Origin: Yamadazyma tenuis
Lineage: Eukaryota > Ascomycota > Pichiomycetes > Serinales > Debaryomycetaceae
Assembly (NCBI RefSeq): GCF_029203305.1
Contig: NC_089465.1
Coordinates: forward strand, 682,001-746,000
DNA: 64,000 bases
Direction of reading: 5' to 3'
Below are positions 43,527 to 52,104 of the stretch, one piece after another. Within the stretch, counting starts at the first letter, position 1. Each line of letters starts with the position of its first letter. Made by a program: the position numbers and the translations under genes. The notes under the pieces are model-generated. The model was not told where the DNA came from, did not search any database, and saw only the letters and a list, made by a program, of their open reading frames with translations.

Positions 43527-44528
43527 ATGTTGTTTTGGAATAAAAGGCAGTTTGTGCCAGAGGCAACTGAATACTTCAATCCAATGACCGATAGCAAGGT
43601 GGCAATCATTACAGGCGGTAACCAGGGTATTGGATGGTACACTGTCTTACATTTGTATTTACATGGGTTCAAGATATACATGCTTGCAAGAAATGAGGAG
43701 AGGGCATTGAAAGCAATTGAAGAGATCAAAGTTGAAGCAGAGAAGCGAGTAAGCAAGTACGATGAAGCTGAGACTAGGCTGAGGTTCTTTGGTAGTATTC
43801 ATTACATACCCTGTGACTTATTGGACTTGAAGAATGTCGAAAAAGCTGCTGAAACTATAAAAAAAGCTGAAGACCACTTGGATATTATAATCAATAATGC
43901 TGGACTCATGGGATGTCCGTTCGAGATGACTAAAGATAACTATGAAGTCCAATTGCAGGTAAACGTGGTATCCCATGTTCTTTTGACATTGTCTTTGTTA
44001 CCACTTCTTGTGAACTCAAAGGCTCCAAGGGTTGTTCAAGTTTCTTCTCTTGGCCATAACCTTGCAACTTCATTTTATGAGAATACCAATGACTTGAATA
44101 AATCTCCTTCGTCTTATTATTCCATGTTGAGATATGGTGTGGCTAAAACAGCCGCAATTCATTTTACGGAGGTCTTGGCCAAGAAGTATCCTAATATTTT
44201 ATGCGTTGCAGTTCATCCTGGTGTAATTGCAACATCTTTGTACGACTTTGTTTGGTCAACTAATGGCTTTTTAGGTACAATCCTGAGCTGGATATTCAAG
44301 GTATCTGGAAGTATAATTGCCGTCTCCTCTGAGGTTGGTGCTTATGCTTCACTCAGGGCTGCTTTAGATAACACTTTGACAGTCGATCAAAATAACGGAT
44401 GCTTTCTCACAACGGGTGGTGTTATGTCTAGTGCAAGCAAAGTAGCAAGAAATATGGACTACGCAGAGAAGACCTGGAATTGGAACATCACTCAGCTTCA
44501 AGAACGGGGATTCAAATTGATTGATTAG
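43527..44528 (+). CDS. ENV9: Short-chain oxidoreductase Env9-like
   Basis: 333 residues, against 330 in yeast Env9 (YOR246C), a lipid-droplet oxidoreductase that affects vacuole morphology. The cofactor motif TGGNQGIG (29-36) runs into WYTVLHLYLHGF, a block distinctive of Env9. NNAG follows at 123-126, and YGVAK supplies catalytic Tyr203 and Lys207. The C-terminal FLTTGG and the closing WNWNITQLQERGF also match. First gene right of the gene-free region; not obviously part of the catabolic cluster that follows. Confidence 0.88.
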   Translation: MLFWNKRQFVPEATEYFNPMTDSKVAIITGGNQGIGWYTVLHLYLHGFKIYMLARNEERALKAIEEIKVEAEKRVSKYDEAETRLRFFGSIHYIPCDLLDLKNVEKAAETIKKAEDHLDIIINNAGLMGCPFEMTKDNYEVQLQVNVVSHVLLTLSLLPLLVNSKAPRVVQVSSLGHNLATSFYENTNDLNKSPSSYYSMLRYGVAKTAAIHFTEVLAKKYPNILCVAVHPGVIATSLYDFVWSTNGFLGTILSWIFKVSGSIIAVSSEVGAYASLRAALDNTLTVDQNNGCFLTTGGVMSSASKVARNMDYAEKTWNWNITQLQERGFKLID

Positions 44529-44628
44529 GTTTTTAAGGAGGCATGTATTGTTATGATAGCTAAATAAATGAACTATTGTTATTGAAATGAACTCTAATGG
44601 GATGACTCAGATAAGAGAACGACTTAGT

Positions 44629-45585
44629 TTAACTAAGAGATTTTTCAAACTCTCCTAATTTTTTGATATCGTCTTCGTACTTGTTCCACACTTTCAAATC
44701 CACCTGATGGTTCAATGGGGGTCTCCCAGACACGTTTGAATCACCAAAGCCATGAATAACGTTTAATGCATGTTTGACACCAATCAAGTTAAGGCTGAAA
44801 ACCATTTGATTAGCCCTGGTGACCAAGAACTGTAATTTTTGGGCTTCTTCATATTGTTTATTGTTGAAAAGTTCAAAAAGCTTGAGCATAGATTTGGGGA
44901 ATACACCAGATAAACCATCAATGGCCCCAAAAGCTCCAATAGCTAAAGATGGGACCAAAATTTGACCCAATCCAGTGAATGGTCTGAAGTTGTTGGCTTT
45001 ATTCTCTTCCACTCTTCCAGTCAAAAGAACATATTTGTCCATATTGAAATGGGTTAATTTCACACCAACGATACTAGGGTGTTTCAGCAACACTTCAAAA
45101 GTCTCGGGGTTGATCTCAGTACCGTTACTAACACCTGGGTAGTGATAAATAACAATTGGTAAAGCCAGCTTGTCACCGACCAAAGTAAAATAGTCTATGA
45201 TGCCTTGTTGAGTAGTTAAAGAGTTACCGTAATATCCAGGGGTCAATAAAATAGTATAATTGGCACCAGCATCTTTCAAGGCTTTAATTTCGGCAATAGT
45301 GTCAGGAATATTTGTGTATGGCATACCGGAGATAATCTTGAACTCATCACTTGGTACAGCTGATCTGATAGCCTTGACGATTTCGAGTCTCTCTTGTCTA
45401 GTTAAATGAATAGATTCTCCCATTGATCCACCAGTTACAACACCGTTTATCCCGCTGCTATACAAAAACTTAGCATGGGCAATTTGACTTTCAAGATCTA
45501 ATTCATAGTTTTCGCCTGTGAAGAAGGTGGGAACTGGGGTGTAAATACCCTTTCCAATAGGTGTTTCAAACGTAGAAGCGGTCAT
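44629..45585 (-). CDS. LRA4: DHDPS-family 2-keto-3-deoxy-sugar-acid aldolase (LRA4-like)
   Basis: 318 residues with the class I aldolase (DapA/NAL) fold. Features are TGGSMGES in the substrate loop, Tyr149 in IYHYPG and Schiff-base Lys176 in VGVKLTH. In the L-rhamnose pathway of Scheffersomyces stipitis this family member (LRA4) splits L-2-keto-3-deoxyrhamnonate into pyruvate and L-lactaldehyde. The neighbouring RHA1 and LRA3 support that role. A paralogue lies at 53933-54850 and either could be the true LRA4; the other may use a different keto-deoxy acid. Confidence 0.85.
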   Translation of the reverse strand: MTASTFETPIGKGIYTPVPTFFTGENYELDLESQIAHAKFLYSSGINGVVTGGSMGESIHLTRQERLEIVKAIRSAVPSDEFKIISGMPYTNIPDTIAEIKALKDAGANYTILLTPGYYGNSLTTQQGIIDYFTLVGDKLALPIVIYHYPGVSNGTEINPETFEVLLKHPSIVGVKLTHFNMDKYVLLTGRVEENKANNFRPFTGLGQILVPSLAIGAFGAIDGLSGVFPKSMLKLFELFNNKQYEEAQKLQFLVTRANQMVFSLNLIGVKHALNVIHGFGDSNVSGRPPLNHQVDLKVWNKYEDDIKKLGEFEKSLS

Positions 45586-46008
45586 TTTGTTTTATTTAAT
45601 GGATGAAAATACAGGGATGATCCTCTTATTTGTATCAACAATGAATAACTAGGATTTTTTGAACCGAAATGCCTGGTTGTCCGTATTTTATACTGTACCA
45701 CCAAACTCAACCAGATTTGGAATGCGGAGGTGGGGGATATACCCCACAAAAAATTCTCTCTGCTACGTCGCATTCGGGGTTACACTCGGGTTCGTACTGG
45801 CCCGAGGATCCAGAGGTTTTTGTAGAGGAAAAGGAGATCATAGTATAAGCAGTATTTAGACGTGATATGTTCACTGATGTCATGGAATGTTTGTTGTGTT
45901 TGCTGTTAGTAATTAAAACTAACAAGAAAAGCCTGGTAAAACGCAATTTAAAAAGAGATGAGGCGGAGAACGAAAGAAGATCTTATATTAAGCAGAAATC
46001 ATTCTAAT
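45586..46008. promoter_or_regulatory. Promoter of the first aldolase gene
   Basis: About 420 bp upstream of the minus-strand aldolase. GGTGGGGG at 45729-45736 recurs in other promoters of this cluster. CCCCACAAAAA at 45742-45752 fits the Mig1 consensus (GC box with adjacent A/T), which would give glucose repression. CGG/CCG-type triplets follow near 45775-45810. Confidence 0.5.
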
Positions 46009-46938
46009 CTATTCAGAAGAGTCAAAGATGACAACAGGATCCCAAGGAGGAGAGACGAATCTTTGAGGGCCCCCTCTATTTTCAGCAATTCTGTTCAAGG
46101 CTTCTCCATCTTTATCCTCGAGCTCAATGATCTCGAGGTTGCTTTCAATTCTTTCAGGTTTAACAGATTTTGGCAAAACGACAGTTCCTCTCCAAATAGC
46201 CCAAGAAATAATCACTGTAGCTGAAGACACACCATACTTTTCAGCAATGGCTTTGATAGATTCATCCTTTAACAAAGGAGCGTCGGCGGAACCCAATGGG
46301 GAGTAAGCTTCAAGAACGACATCATGTTCTTTGGCAAATTCCAACAATTTATGTTGTGGCAAGTATGGGTGCAATTCAACTTGGTTACACACGGGTTTGA
46401 CCTTTAAACCGGAATCGAATAATTCCTTCATTTTAGAAACAGTACAGTTGGAAATACCAAGGGATTTAGTTAATCCTTGTTCCACCAAAGGTTCCATTAA
46501 TTTCCAGGTCTTAGTAAAGCTCCAATCATACACAATATCTCTTAATCCATCTGGTCTGGTTGGAATGGCTGGGTGATTACCATTTGGGTTCATAGCCAAT
46601 GGCCAATGCATCAAGTATAAGTCAACATATTCAAGACCCAACTTAGAAAGGGATTCTTTCAATGCCGATTCAGGATCATAGTGCTTAGTCGACCATAACT
46701 TTGTAGTGACAAATATCTGATCTCTGGAAATTCCAGAATCTTTTATAGCTTTACCGATTGGTTCTTCGTTACCGTAACCAGCAGCAGTATCAATATGTCT
46801 GTAACCAGCTTTCAAAGCGGTTAAGACGGAGTTGTAAACTTCTTCATCAGTCGCTCTCCAAGTGCCCAAACCAAGGGCGGGGATAGACGAACCGGTCGAT
46901 AATTTGTAGACCTTAGTAGATTTGAAAGCTTTAACCAT
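46009..46938 (-). CDS. Aldo-keto reductase (GCY1/YPR1-type)
   Basis: 309 residues with the AKR tetrad Asp50, Tyr55, Lys80 and His111 (in HIDTAAGYGNE, TTKLW and LMHWP), and the NADPH-binding LPKSVKPERI near the C-terminus. Close in sequence to yeast Gcy1/Ypr1, which act on glycerol/glyceraldehyde-type substrates. Within this cluster it is a candidate reductase for L-lactaldehyde, L-glyceraldehyde or an unsaturated-uronate product. It is transcribed divergently from RHA1, sharing a 400-bp promoter. Confidence 0.92.
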   Translation of the reverse strand: MVKAFKSTKVYKLSTGSSIPALGLGTWRATDEEVYNSVLTALKAGYRHIDTAAGYGNEEPIGKAIKDSGISRDQIFVTTKLWSTKHYDPESALKESLSKLGLEYVDLYLMHWPLAMNPNGNHPAIPTRPDGLRDIVYDWSFTKTWKLMEPLVEQGLTKSLGISNCTVSKMKELFDSGLKVKPVCNQVELHPYLPQHKLLEFAKEHDVVLEAYSPLGSADAPLLKDESIKAIAEKYGVSSATVIISWAIWRGTVVLPKSVKPERIESNLEIIELEDKDGEALNRIAENRGGPQRFVSPPWDPVVIFDSSE

Positions 46939-47341
46939 TTCTGTTATGATCTCAAAATTAGTTAAGTTAATAGTTCAATCTTAAACCATATATATATATT
47001 GTTGTCGAGCGCTTACCCGCGATCATAACCAAAACACCCCACTCCCCCACCATCGCATTACCTAATTCTCTTCCGCTTCGATGATTCAACGATAGGAGTG
47101 CACGAAACAGACACCAACTGGATCGAGCGTTTAATTTTCCTATATATACTTCGGAAACTCAGTTAATCCTTGGCCGACCTCTCGGTACCGATAATTCTTC
47201 CAAAGACCCCTCGCACTTCAAAGTGGGGCCTATGATTGATGTCACCGCATTAAGGATCAAGTTTCGCGTCCATCCCCGCCAAAAAATATATATTAATGCG
47301 TCTTGCTCCAGAATCTCAATGAACTTAAATTTATATACATA
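46939..47341. promoter_or_regulatory. Shared divergent promoter of the reductase and RHA1
   Basis: Contains CCCGCGATCATAA (47016-47028), exactly repeated in the TRC1/CYB2 promoter. CCCCCACC (47044-47051) is the same word as in the aldolase and transporter promoters. TTGGCCGA near 47170 is found in inverse orientation (TCGGCCAA) in the LRA3 promoter. A TATA-rich stretch precedes each gene. Confidence 0.55.
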
Positions 47342-48109
47342 ATGGCATTACTACAAGATAAGGTGGCTATCATCACCGGCGGTGTTACTGGAATTGGGAG
47401 GCTGATTGCTCTCGGAATGGCAAGAGAAGGAGCCAAAATATGTGTTAATCATCTACCTACCGACAAGCAGGCAGAATTAGCTGAAGAAATGGCACAGGAA
47501 GTTGGTCCTGAAAACTTTCTTGCTGTACCAGGTGATATCTCAAAACAAGAGACTAGTACTAACCTTGTCGCAGAAGCTGTGAAGAAGTTTGGAGAAGTTA
47601 ACATCTTAGTGTCCAATGCTGGTATTTGTGAATTTAATGATTTTTTGGAAACCAAACCCGAGACTTATCTTCAGACTATTGAAATTAACTTGAATGGATG
47701 TTTCTTCGTCACTCAAGCAGTTGGAAGACAAATGAAAAAGCAAGGAAAAGGGGGTAGTATCATTGGAATCAGTAGTATTTCTGCTTTGGTAGGTGGAGGC
47801 CACCAAGCCCATTACACTCCAACTAAAGCTGGTATTTTGTCATTAATGCAGTCATGTGCTTGTGCCTTGGGTCAATATGGAATCAGATGTAATGCTCTTC
47901 TCCCTGGTACTATAAGAACAGCTGTCAATGAAGAAGATTTGGCTGATGATGAGAAGAGAACTTACATGGAAAACAGAACAACTCTCGGAAGATTAGGAAA
48001 GCCCGACGATTTGGCTGGTCCTGCAATTTTTTTGGCTAGTGATCTTTCTGCATACATGACTGGATCCCAACTCCTCGTGGACGGGGGATTGTTTGTAAAC
48101 TTGCAGTAA
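47342..48109 (+). CDS. RHA1: L-rhamnose 1-dehydrogenase (SDR family)
   Basis: 255 residues; oxidises L-rhamnose to L-rhamnono-1,4-lactone with NAD(P)+, the first step of non-phosphorylating rhamnose catabolism. The SDR motifs are TGGVTGIG (12-19), NAG (92-94), the Ser at 144/145, Tyr158 and Lys162. The blocks GKGGSIIGISSISALVGG, HYTPTKAGILSLMQS and the C-terminus LLVDGGLFVNLQ match my recollection of Scheffersomyces RHA1 (also called LRA1). MALLQDKVAIITGG at 47342 is the natural start; 47303 would add 13 residues. Confidence 0.93.
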   Translation: MALLQDKVAIITGGVTGIGRLIALGMAREGAKICVNHLPTDKQAELAEEMAQEVGPENFLAVPGDISKQETSTNLVAEAVKKFGEVNILVSNAGICEFNDFLETKPETYLQTIEINLNGCFFVTQAVGRQMKKQGKGGSIIGISSISALVGGGHQAHYTPTKAGILSLMQSCACALGQYGIRCNALLPGTIRTAVNEEDLADDEKRTYMENRTTLGRLGKPDDLAGPAIFLASDLSAYMTGSQLLVDGGLFVNLQ

Positions 48110-48474
48110 TTTATAGAGAAATAGACTTTTTTAAGGCAGTATTAATGAATGTAAGTTGACCTTTGAAACATGGGCAAGAAAAAAAAACGGTCGGCTGATC
48201 TTTTATAATGGCTTCCTGGTCCCAATTATTGTACACATCGAGAGAGGTACGACACCGGTCGAATGTGAAAAGTCGGGCACATCATCAGGCGCAATACTGG
48301 TTCCCCGGATTATTATGAGCCCTCGCGCAATATCGGCCAAAAGACTAGTCGAGTCCTATACTTACTATTTTGAGGTGGGGTCACCTTGTCCTGATCGGTC
48401 AAGATATATAAAGGGACATATACACAGGGATTTTTCAATAATATTCATATTTGTATCACACAGAAGAAAAAAAG
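48110..48474. promoter_or_regulatory. LRA3 promoter
   Basis: 365 bp. Contains TCGGCCAA near 48336 (shared with the RHA1 promoter), GGTGGGG at 48374-48380 (one G shorter than the cluster word), several CGG/CCG half sites, and a TATATAAA-type box near 48406. Confidence 0.5.
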
Positions 48475-49725
48475 ATGGCATTGAAGGAATTTCCAAAAAT
48501 TGTCGACATTAAGACTTACATTGTTACTGAAAAGGGTAGTGGAGGTGACTACCACGACGTTGCCAAAGGTCACTGGCTTATTGACAGTAAGATTTCTACC
48601 CCAATGACTAAATTTCCAGAATACAGAACTTCAAGAACCAGTTGGGGTATCAATGTTTTGGGATCTTTTTGTGTGGAAATCATTGCTTCTGATGGTACTA
48701 CCGGTTTCGCAACTGGATTTGGTGGACCACCAGGTTGTTGGTTAGTTAAGCAACATTTCTGGAGATTTTTGAAAGATGAAGATCCAAGAAACCTTAATTC
48801 TATTTGGGACAAACTCTTCAGAGCTTCCATGTACTATGGTAGAAAAGGTCTCCCAATTGCTGTTATCAGTGTGATTGATTTAGCCCTTTGGGATTTATTG
48901 GGTAAGATTAGAAACGAGCCAGTGTACAAGATGATTGGAGGTGCTACTAGAGACAAATTAGACTTCTACTGTACTGGATGTGATCCTGTAGCTGCTAAAA
49001 AGATGGGATTCTGGGGTGGAAAGGTTGCCCTTCCATATGGACCAGATGAAGGATTTGAAGGCTTAAGAAAGAATGTTGCATTTTTGAAAAAGCATCGTGA
49101 AGACGTTGGCCCAGATTTCCCATTAATGGTTGATTGTTACATGTCTCTTAATGTTCAGTATGCTATTCAATTGGCTGACGCTACTCAAGATCTTAACATC
49201 AACTGGTTTGAAGAAACTCTTCACCCTGATGACGTTGAAGGTTACGCTTTATTGAAGAGAGCTCACCCAAGAATGAAATGGACTACTGGTGAGCATGAAT
49301 ACACCAGATATGGATTTAGAAAATTGATTGAAGGCCGTAATCTTGACATTGTTCAACCAGATATCATGTGGGTTGGTGGTATGACTGAAATTCTTAGAAT
49401 TGCTGCTCATGCTGCTGCTTATGATATTCCAGTTGTTCCTCATGCTTCTGGTCCTTACTCTTACCACTTTGTCATTTCTCAACCAAACACCCCCTTCCAT
49501 GAATATCTTGCTAACTCCCCAGATTCGAAGAGTGTTTTACCTGTCTTTGGTAATCTTTTCCTCGATGAACCAGTTCCCACAGAGGGATACCTTAACACTT
49601 CCATTTTGGACAAGCCAGGGTTCGGTCTTACCCTTAACCCTAAGATTCAATTGATTGAAGGTGACGCCTTGTTCAACCCAACTCCAGAGAGACCCTTGAA
49701 GATTGAACAAGAAAAGGAAGAGTAA
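48475..49725 (+). CDS. LRA3: L-rhamnonate dehydratase (enolase superfamily)
   Basis: 416 residues; dehydrates L-rhamnonate to L-2-keto-3-deoxyrhamnonate, Mg-dependent. It is co-linear with bacterial RhamD: GSGGDYHD near the start, SWGINVLGSF, metal ligands Asp220, Glu246 and Glu273, and catalytic His323 in VVPHASGPYSYH. The C-terminal LDKPGFG is also shared. MALKEFPKIVDIKTY at 48475 is the natural start. It follows RHA1 in the same direction, as in known yeast rhamnose clusters. Confidence 0.96.
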   Translation: MALKEFPKIVDIKTYIVTEKGSGGDYHDVAKGHWLIDSKISTPMTKFPEYRTSRTSWGINVLGSFCVEIIASDGTTGFATGFGGPPGCWLVKQHFWRFLKDEDPRNLNSIWDKLFRASMYYGRKGLPIAVISVIDLALWDLLGKIRNEPVYKMIGGATRDKLDFYCTGCDPVAAKKMGFWGGKVALPYGPDEGFEGLRKNVAFLKKHREDVGPDFPLMVDCYMSLNVQYAIQLADATQDLNINWFEETLHPDDVEGYALLKRAHPRMKWTTGEHEYTRYGFRKLIEGRNLDIVQPDIMWVGGMTEILRIAAHAAAYDIPVVPHASGPYSYHFVISQPNTPFHEYLANSPDSKSVLPVFGNLFLDEPVPTEGYLNTSILDKPGFGLTLNPKIQLIEGDALFNPTPERPLKIEQEKEE

Positions 49726-49763
49726 TTGGTTTTTCAGGTTAACTAGTTTACATTTATATTATA

Positions 49764-51977
49764 TCAATACATTTGCGAAGGCATAAAAACATTATTAAGT
49801 GGTAACTTGAACCAATCAAAGATTGATAAATCGTCTATGTTACCCTTAGCATTTTTATACCTTGCTACTTTCTTAGAAAGGAGAGAATCAAGAGAACTAG
49901 CATTAAGCTTAATGTCAGCTATCAATCTAGCATCTTCACTGTATGAGTTAGACAGATAGAATTCTCCTGTTCCATCATGACTTGAAGTATCCACTGTCAT
50001 AGTATCGTCTTTGAAAAATTCAAGAATGTTTGCGTACTTGGCGGCACATTCCCATTTCTGGCCTATTCTTCTCAAAAGACTAATGGCATAATCAAATTCT
50101 CCTTCTAGTTGACCTTGTGAATGAATAGCATCCACAAGTATTACTCTGCCACTCACCCAAATTGAAAAAGCATAATAAGGGCCAAAAATTGGAAACACTG
50201 ATTCTTCATCAATTTGGAAAAGTGATGGTAAGGACTTGGATATCTTTAAGATTAGATGGGCAGATTTCAAGCATTTAGCCTTTGAAGTTTGGGCAGAAAT
50301 AAGATACTTATCTTGGGAATCAGAGAATGCAGTTGGAGAGTGCAACCTTATGATCATGGTATGGTACAACGAATGAAGAATCACGTCTTTGACAGTAATT
50401 TGGCTTGACATCAAGATCTCGCTATCAAGAAATTGGGATACATTATCAGGCAAGCTTGATTTCCAGGCTTGAATTTCCTTTTCAAACTCATAACAACCCA
50501 ATTGCCAGGCTAATATACTCCCCATATCTTTAATATCCATGGGGCTTCCTCTAAATTTCAGACCTCTTCCCATAAGGTTTAAAACTTGGATTAAGTAGCA
50601 ATTACTACCATAAATATCCCTGTTACCAGGCTTGAAATTGAAATCATTCAAAGTATGTGTCTGTTCTTTTTCAATCAACGCCTTGTTATACAAAGACTTA
50701 AATTCCCAGAAATCAGCCTTCAATGGAAGTAAGCTAGACACCTCTTCCTGGGGAAGCTTTGACACAAAATGGCTTCCCATACTCGAGAGCTTATCAAGCT
50801 TATAGACTTCCCACATTAAGTATCGTATGGATTCCTTTTCAGCCCAAACTTCCCATTCGGCTCCTTCTGTTCTATTGAGAGAAACCAACTCATTCTGAGG
50901 GATTCCCAATAGATCATTATTTAATGGGAAATCTTTGATAATCCCCAAATGAAGACATCCCCCAACAGCCAAGGATATCATGCTCCATGCTTCATGGTTA
51001 TTAGACTCTCCATATAATGTGAATGCCAAAAGAGCAACAGCTCTTAATTCTTGGATAGTCCTCACAGCAAAACATGAAGATACGATTTTGGACTTAATAA
51101 ATGCAAAATATCTTTCGGCCTCTTGAGGACTGAACAAGTTAATTTGTAATTTAACAGTAGATACAAGGACACCCAACAACAAGAAGTTAGAAGTGTCAAT
51201 AGTTTTCAAGATTCTTGGCCTGTCCAACGTTGGATGAAGAATTGGAAACACAGGGTTCACAAGTTCAAAATACAACTCTACCAATACCTCAATCTTATCC
51301 AAAGGAGGAAGGCTATCAATGTCTTCAGGTGGTGAAATTGCCGAGTTTGTGTTAGGAGTGTAGTTGTTGGAAGAATTATTTCTAGTGAACATTGGACCTG
51401 GACCAGCAGAAATCAAAGCACTATTGGGCGTTATGGTTGGATTAGTGGTAGAAAGATTCATGGGATCAGTACCTGTTGATTGAAAATTCAATGGGATTGG
51501 TCTAATAGTTGAGGAGGTGGCGACACTGGGACCAGTATAGCGTTTTTCAAGAGTATCAAATTTCTCTTCCAAAAACTTCAACTTTTCTTTCAATTGAACG
51601 TTCTCCAATTGATGTAGAGTTTTGCTTTCCTCAACAAACTTGTCCAATTCTTCAATTCGTTCAAAAACTTGTTGCCCATAACCCGACCTTAGCCCGGGCT
51701 TTTTCATCACGCTGTATATGCAAGTTTCCCCATACTTTACACAATTCACACAAGTGGGTTTCTTTTGATCGCATTTAATTTTCTTTAATTTACAATGGTC
51801 ACAGGACTTGGAGATTTTTCCGGAGGTAGAAGGTGGTGGTTTAGTTACTCGACCAGTGTTGTAGGTGGTCAGTATATCGCCTCGTCCACTATCACTATCT
51901 GATGTTGAATTCTCCATTCTCAACCACGGATCAATGATGTCGAAAATTTTTGGTTGGGGAAAAAAACCTGGAAACAT
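49764..51977 (-). CDS. TRC1: Zn2Cys6 transcription factor, TRC1-like
   Basis: 737 residues. The binuclear zinc cluster at 59-86 has the pattern C-x2-C-x6-C-x6-C-x2-C-x6-C, followed by a basic linker and a coiled-coil segment (about 105-145) for dimerisation. The middle homology region begins near 230 (ELVNPVFPILHP). Position between rhamnose genes makes it the likely pathway activator, as proposed for TRC1 in the Scheffersomyces cluster. Its 127-bp promoter is shared with CYB2. Assignment to TRC1 is by context. Confidence 0.85.
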   Translation of the reverse strand: MFPGFFPQPKIFDIIDPWLRMENSTSDSDSGRGDILTTYNTGRVTKPPPSTSGKISKSCDHCKLKKIKCDQKKPTCVNCVKYGETCIYSVMKKPGLRSGYGQQVFERIEELDKFVEESKTLHQLENVQLKEKLKFLEEKFDTLEKRYTGPSVATSSTIRPIPLNFQSTGTDPMNLSTTNPTITPNSALISAGPGPMFTRNNSSNNYTPNTNSAISPPEDIDSLPPLDKIEVLVELYFELVNPVFPILHPTLDRPRILKTIDTSNFLLLGVLVSTVKLQINLFSPQEAERYFAFIKSKIVSSCFAVRTIQELRAVALLAFTLYGESNNHEAWSMISLAVGGCLHLGIIKDFPLNNDLLGIPQNELVSLNRTEGAEWEVWAEKESIRYLMWEVYKLDKLSSMGSHFVSKLPQEEVSSLLPLKADFWEFKSLYNKALIEKEQTHTLNDFNFKPGNRDIYGSNCYLIQVLNLMGRGLKFRGSPMDIKDMGSILAWQLGCYEFEKEIQAWKSSLPDNVSQFLDSEILMSSQITVKDVILHSLYHTMIIRLHSPTAFSDSQDKYLISAQTSKAKCLKSAHLILKISKSLPSLFQIDEESVFPIFGPYYAFSIWVSGRVILVDAIHSQGQLEGEFDYAISLLRRIGQKWECAAKYANILEFFKDDTMTVDTSSHDGTGEFYLSNSYSEDARLIADIKLNASSLDSLLSKKVARYKNAKGNIDDLSIFDWFKLPLNNVFMPSQMY

Positions 51978-52104
51978 ATCACCCGAGACAAAATGTGGGG
52001 GTGAGGAAGAGGGGTGGATAATACTCCGGGCCCGCGATCATAATCGCATATTTTTACAAGCGAAGATCTCGAATGAACAAACCATCAACCACTGAAAAAC
52101 CAAA
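51978..52104. promoter_or_regulatory. Short shared promoter of TRC1-like and CYB2 genes
   Basis: Only 127 bp separates the two start codons. It contains CCCGCGATCATAA at 52031-52043 (identical to the RHA1 promoter copy) and GTGGGGGTG at 51995-52003, a variant of the cluster G-rich word. Both genes are therefore probably co-regulated. Confidence 0.6.
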
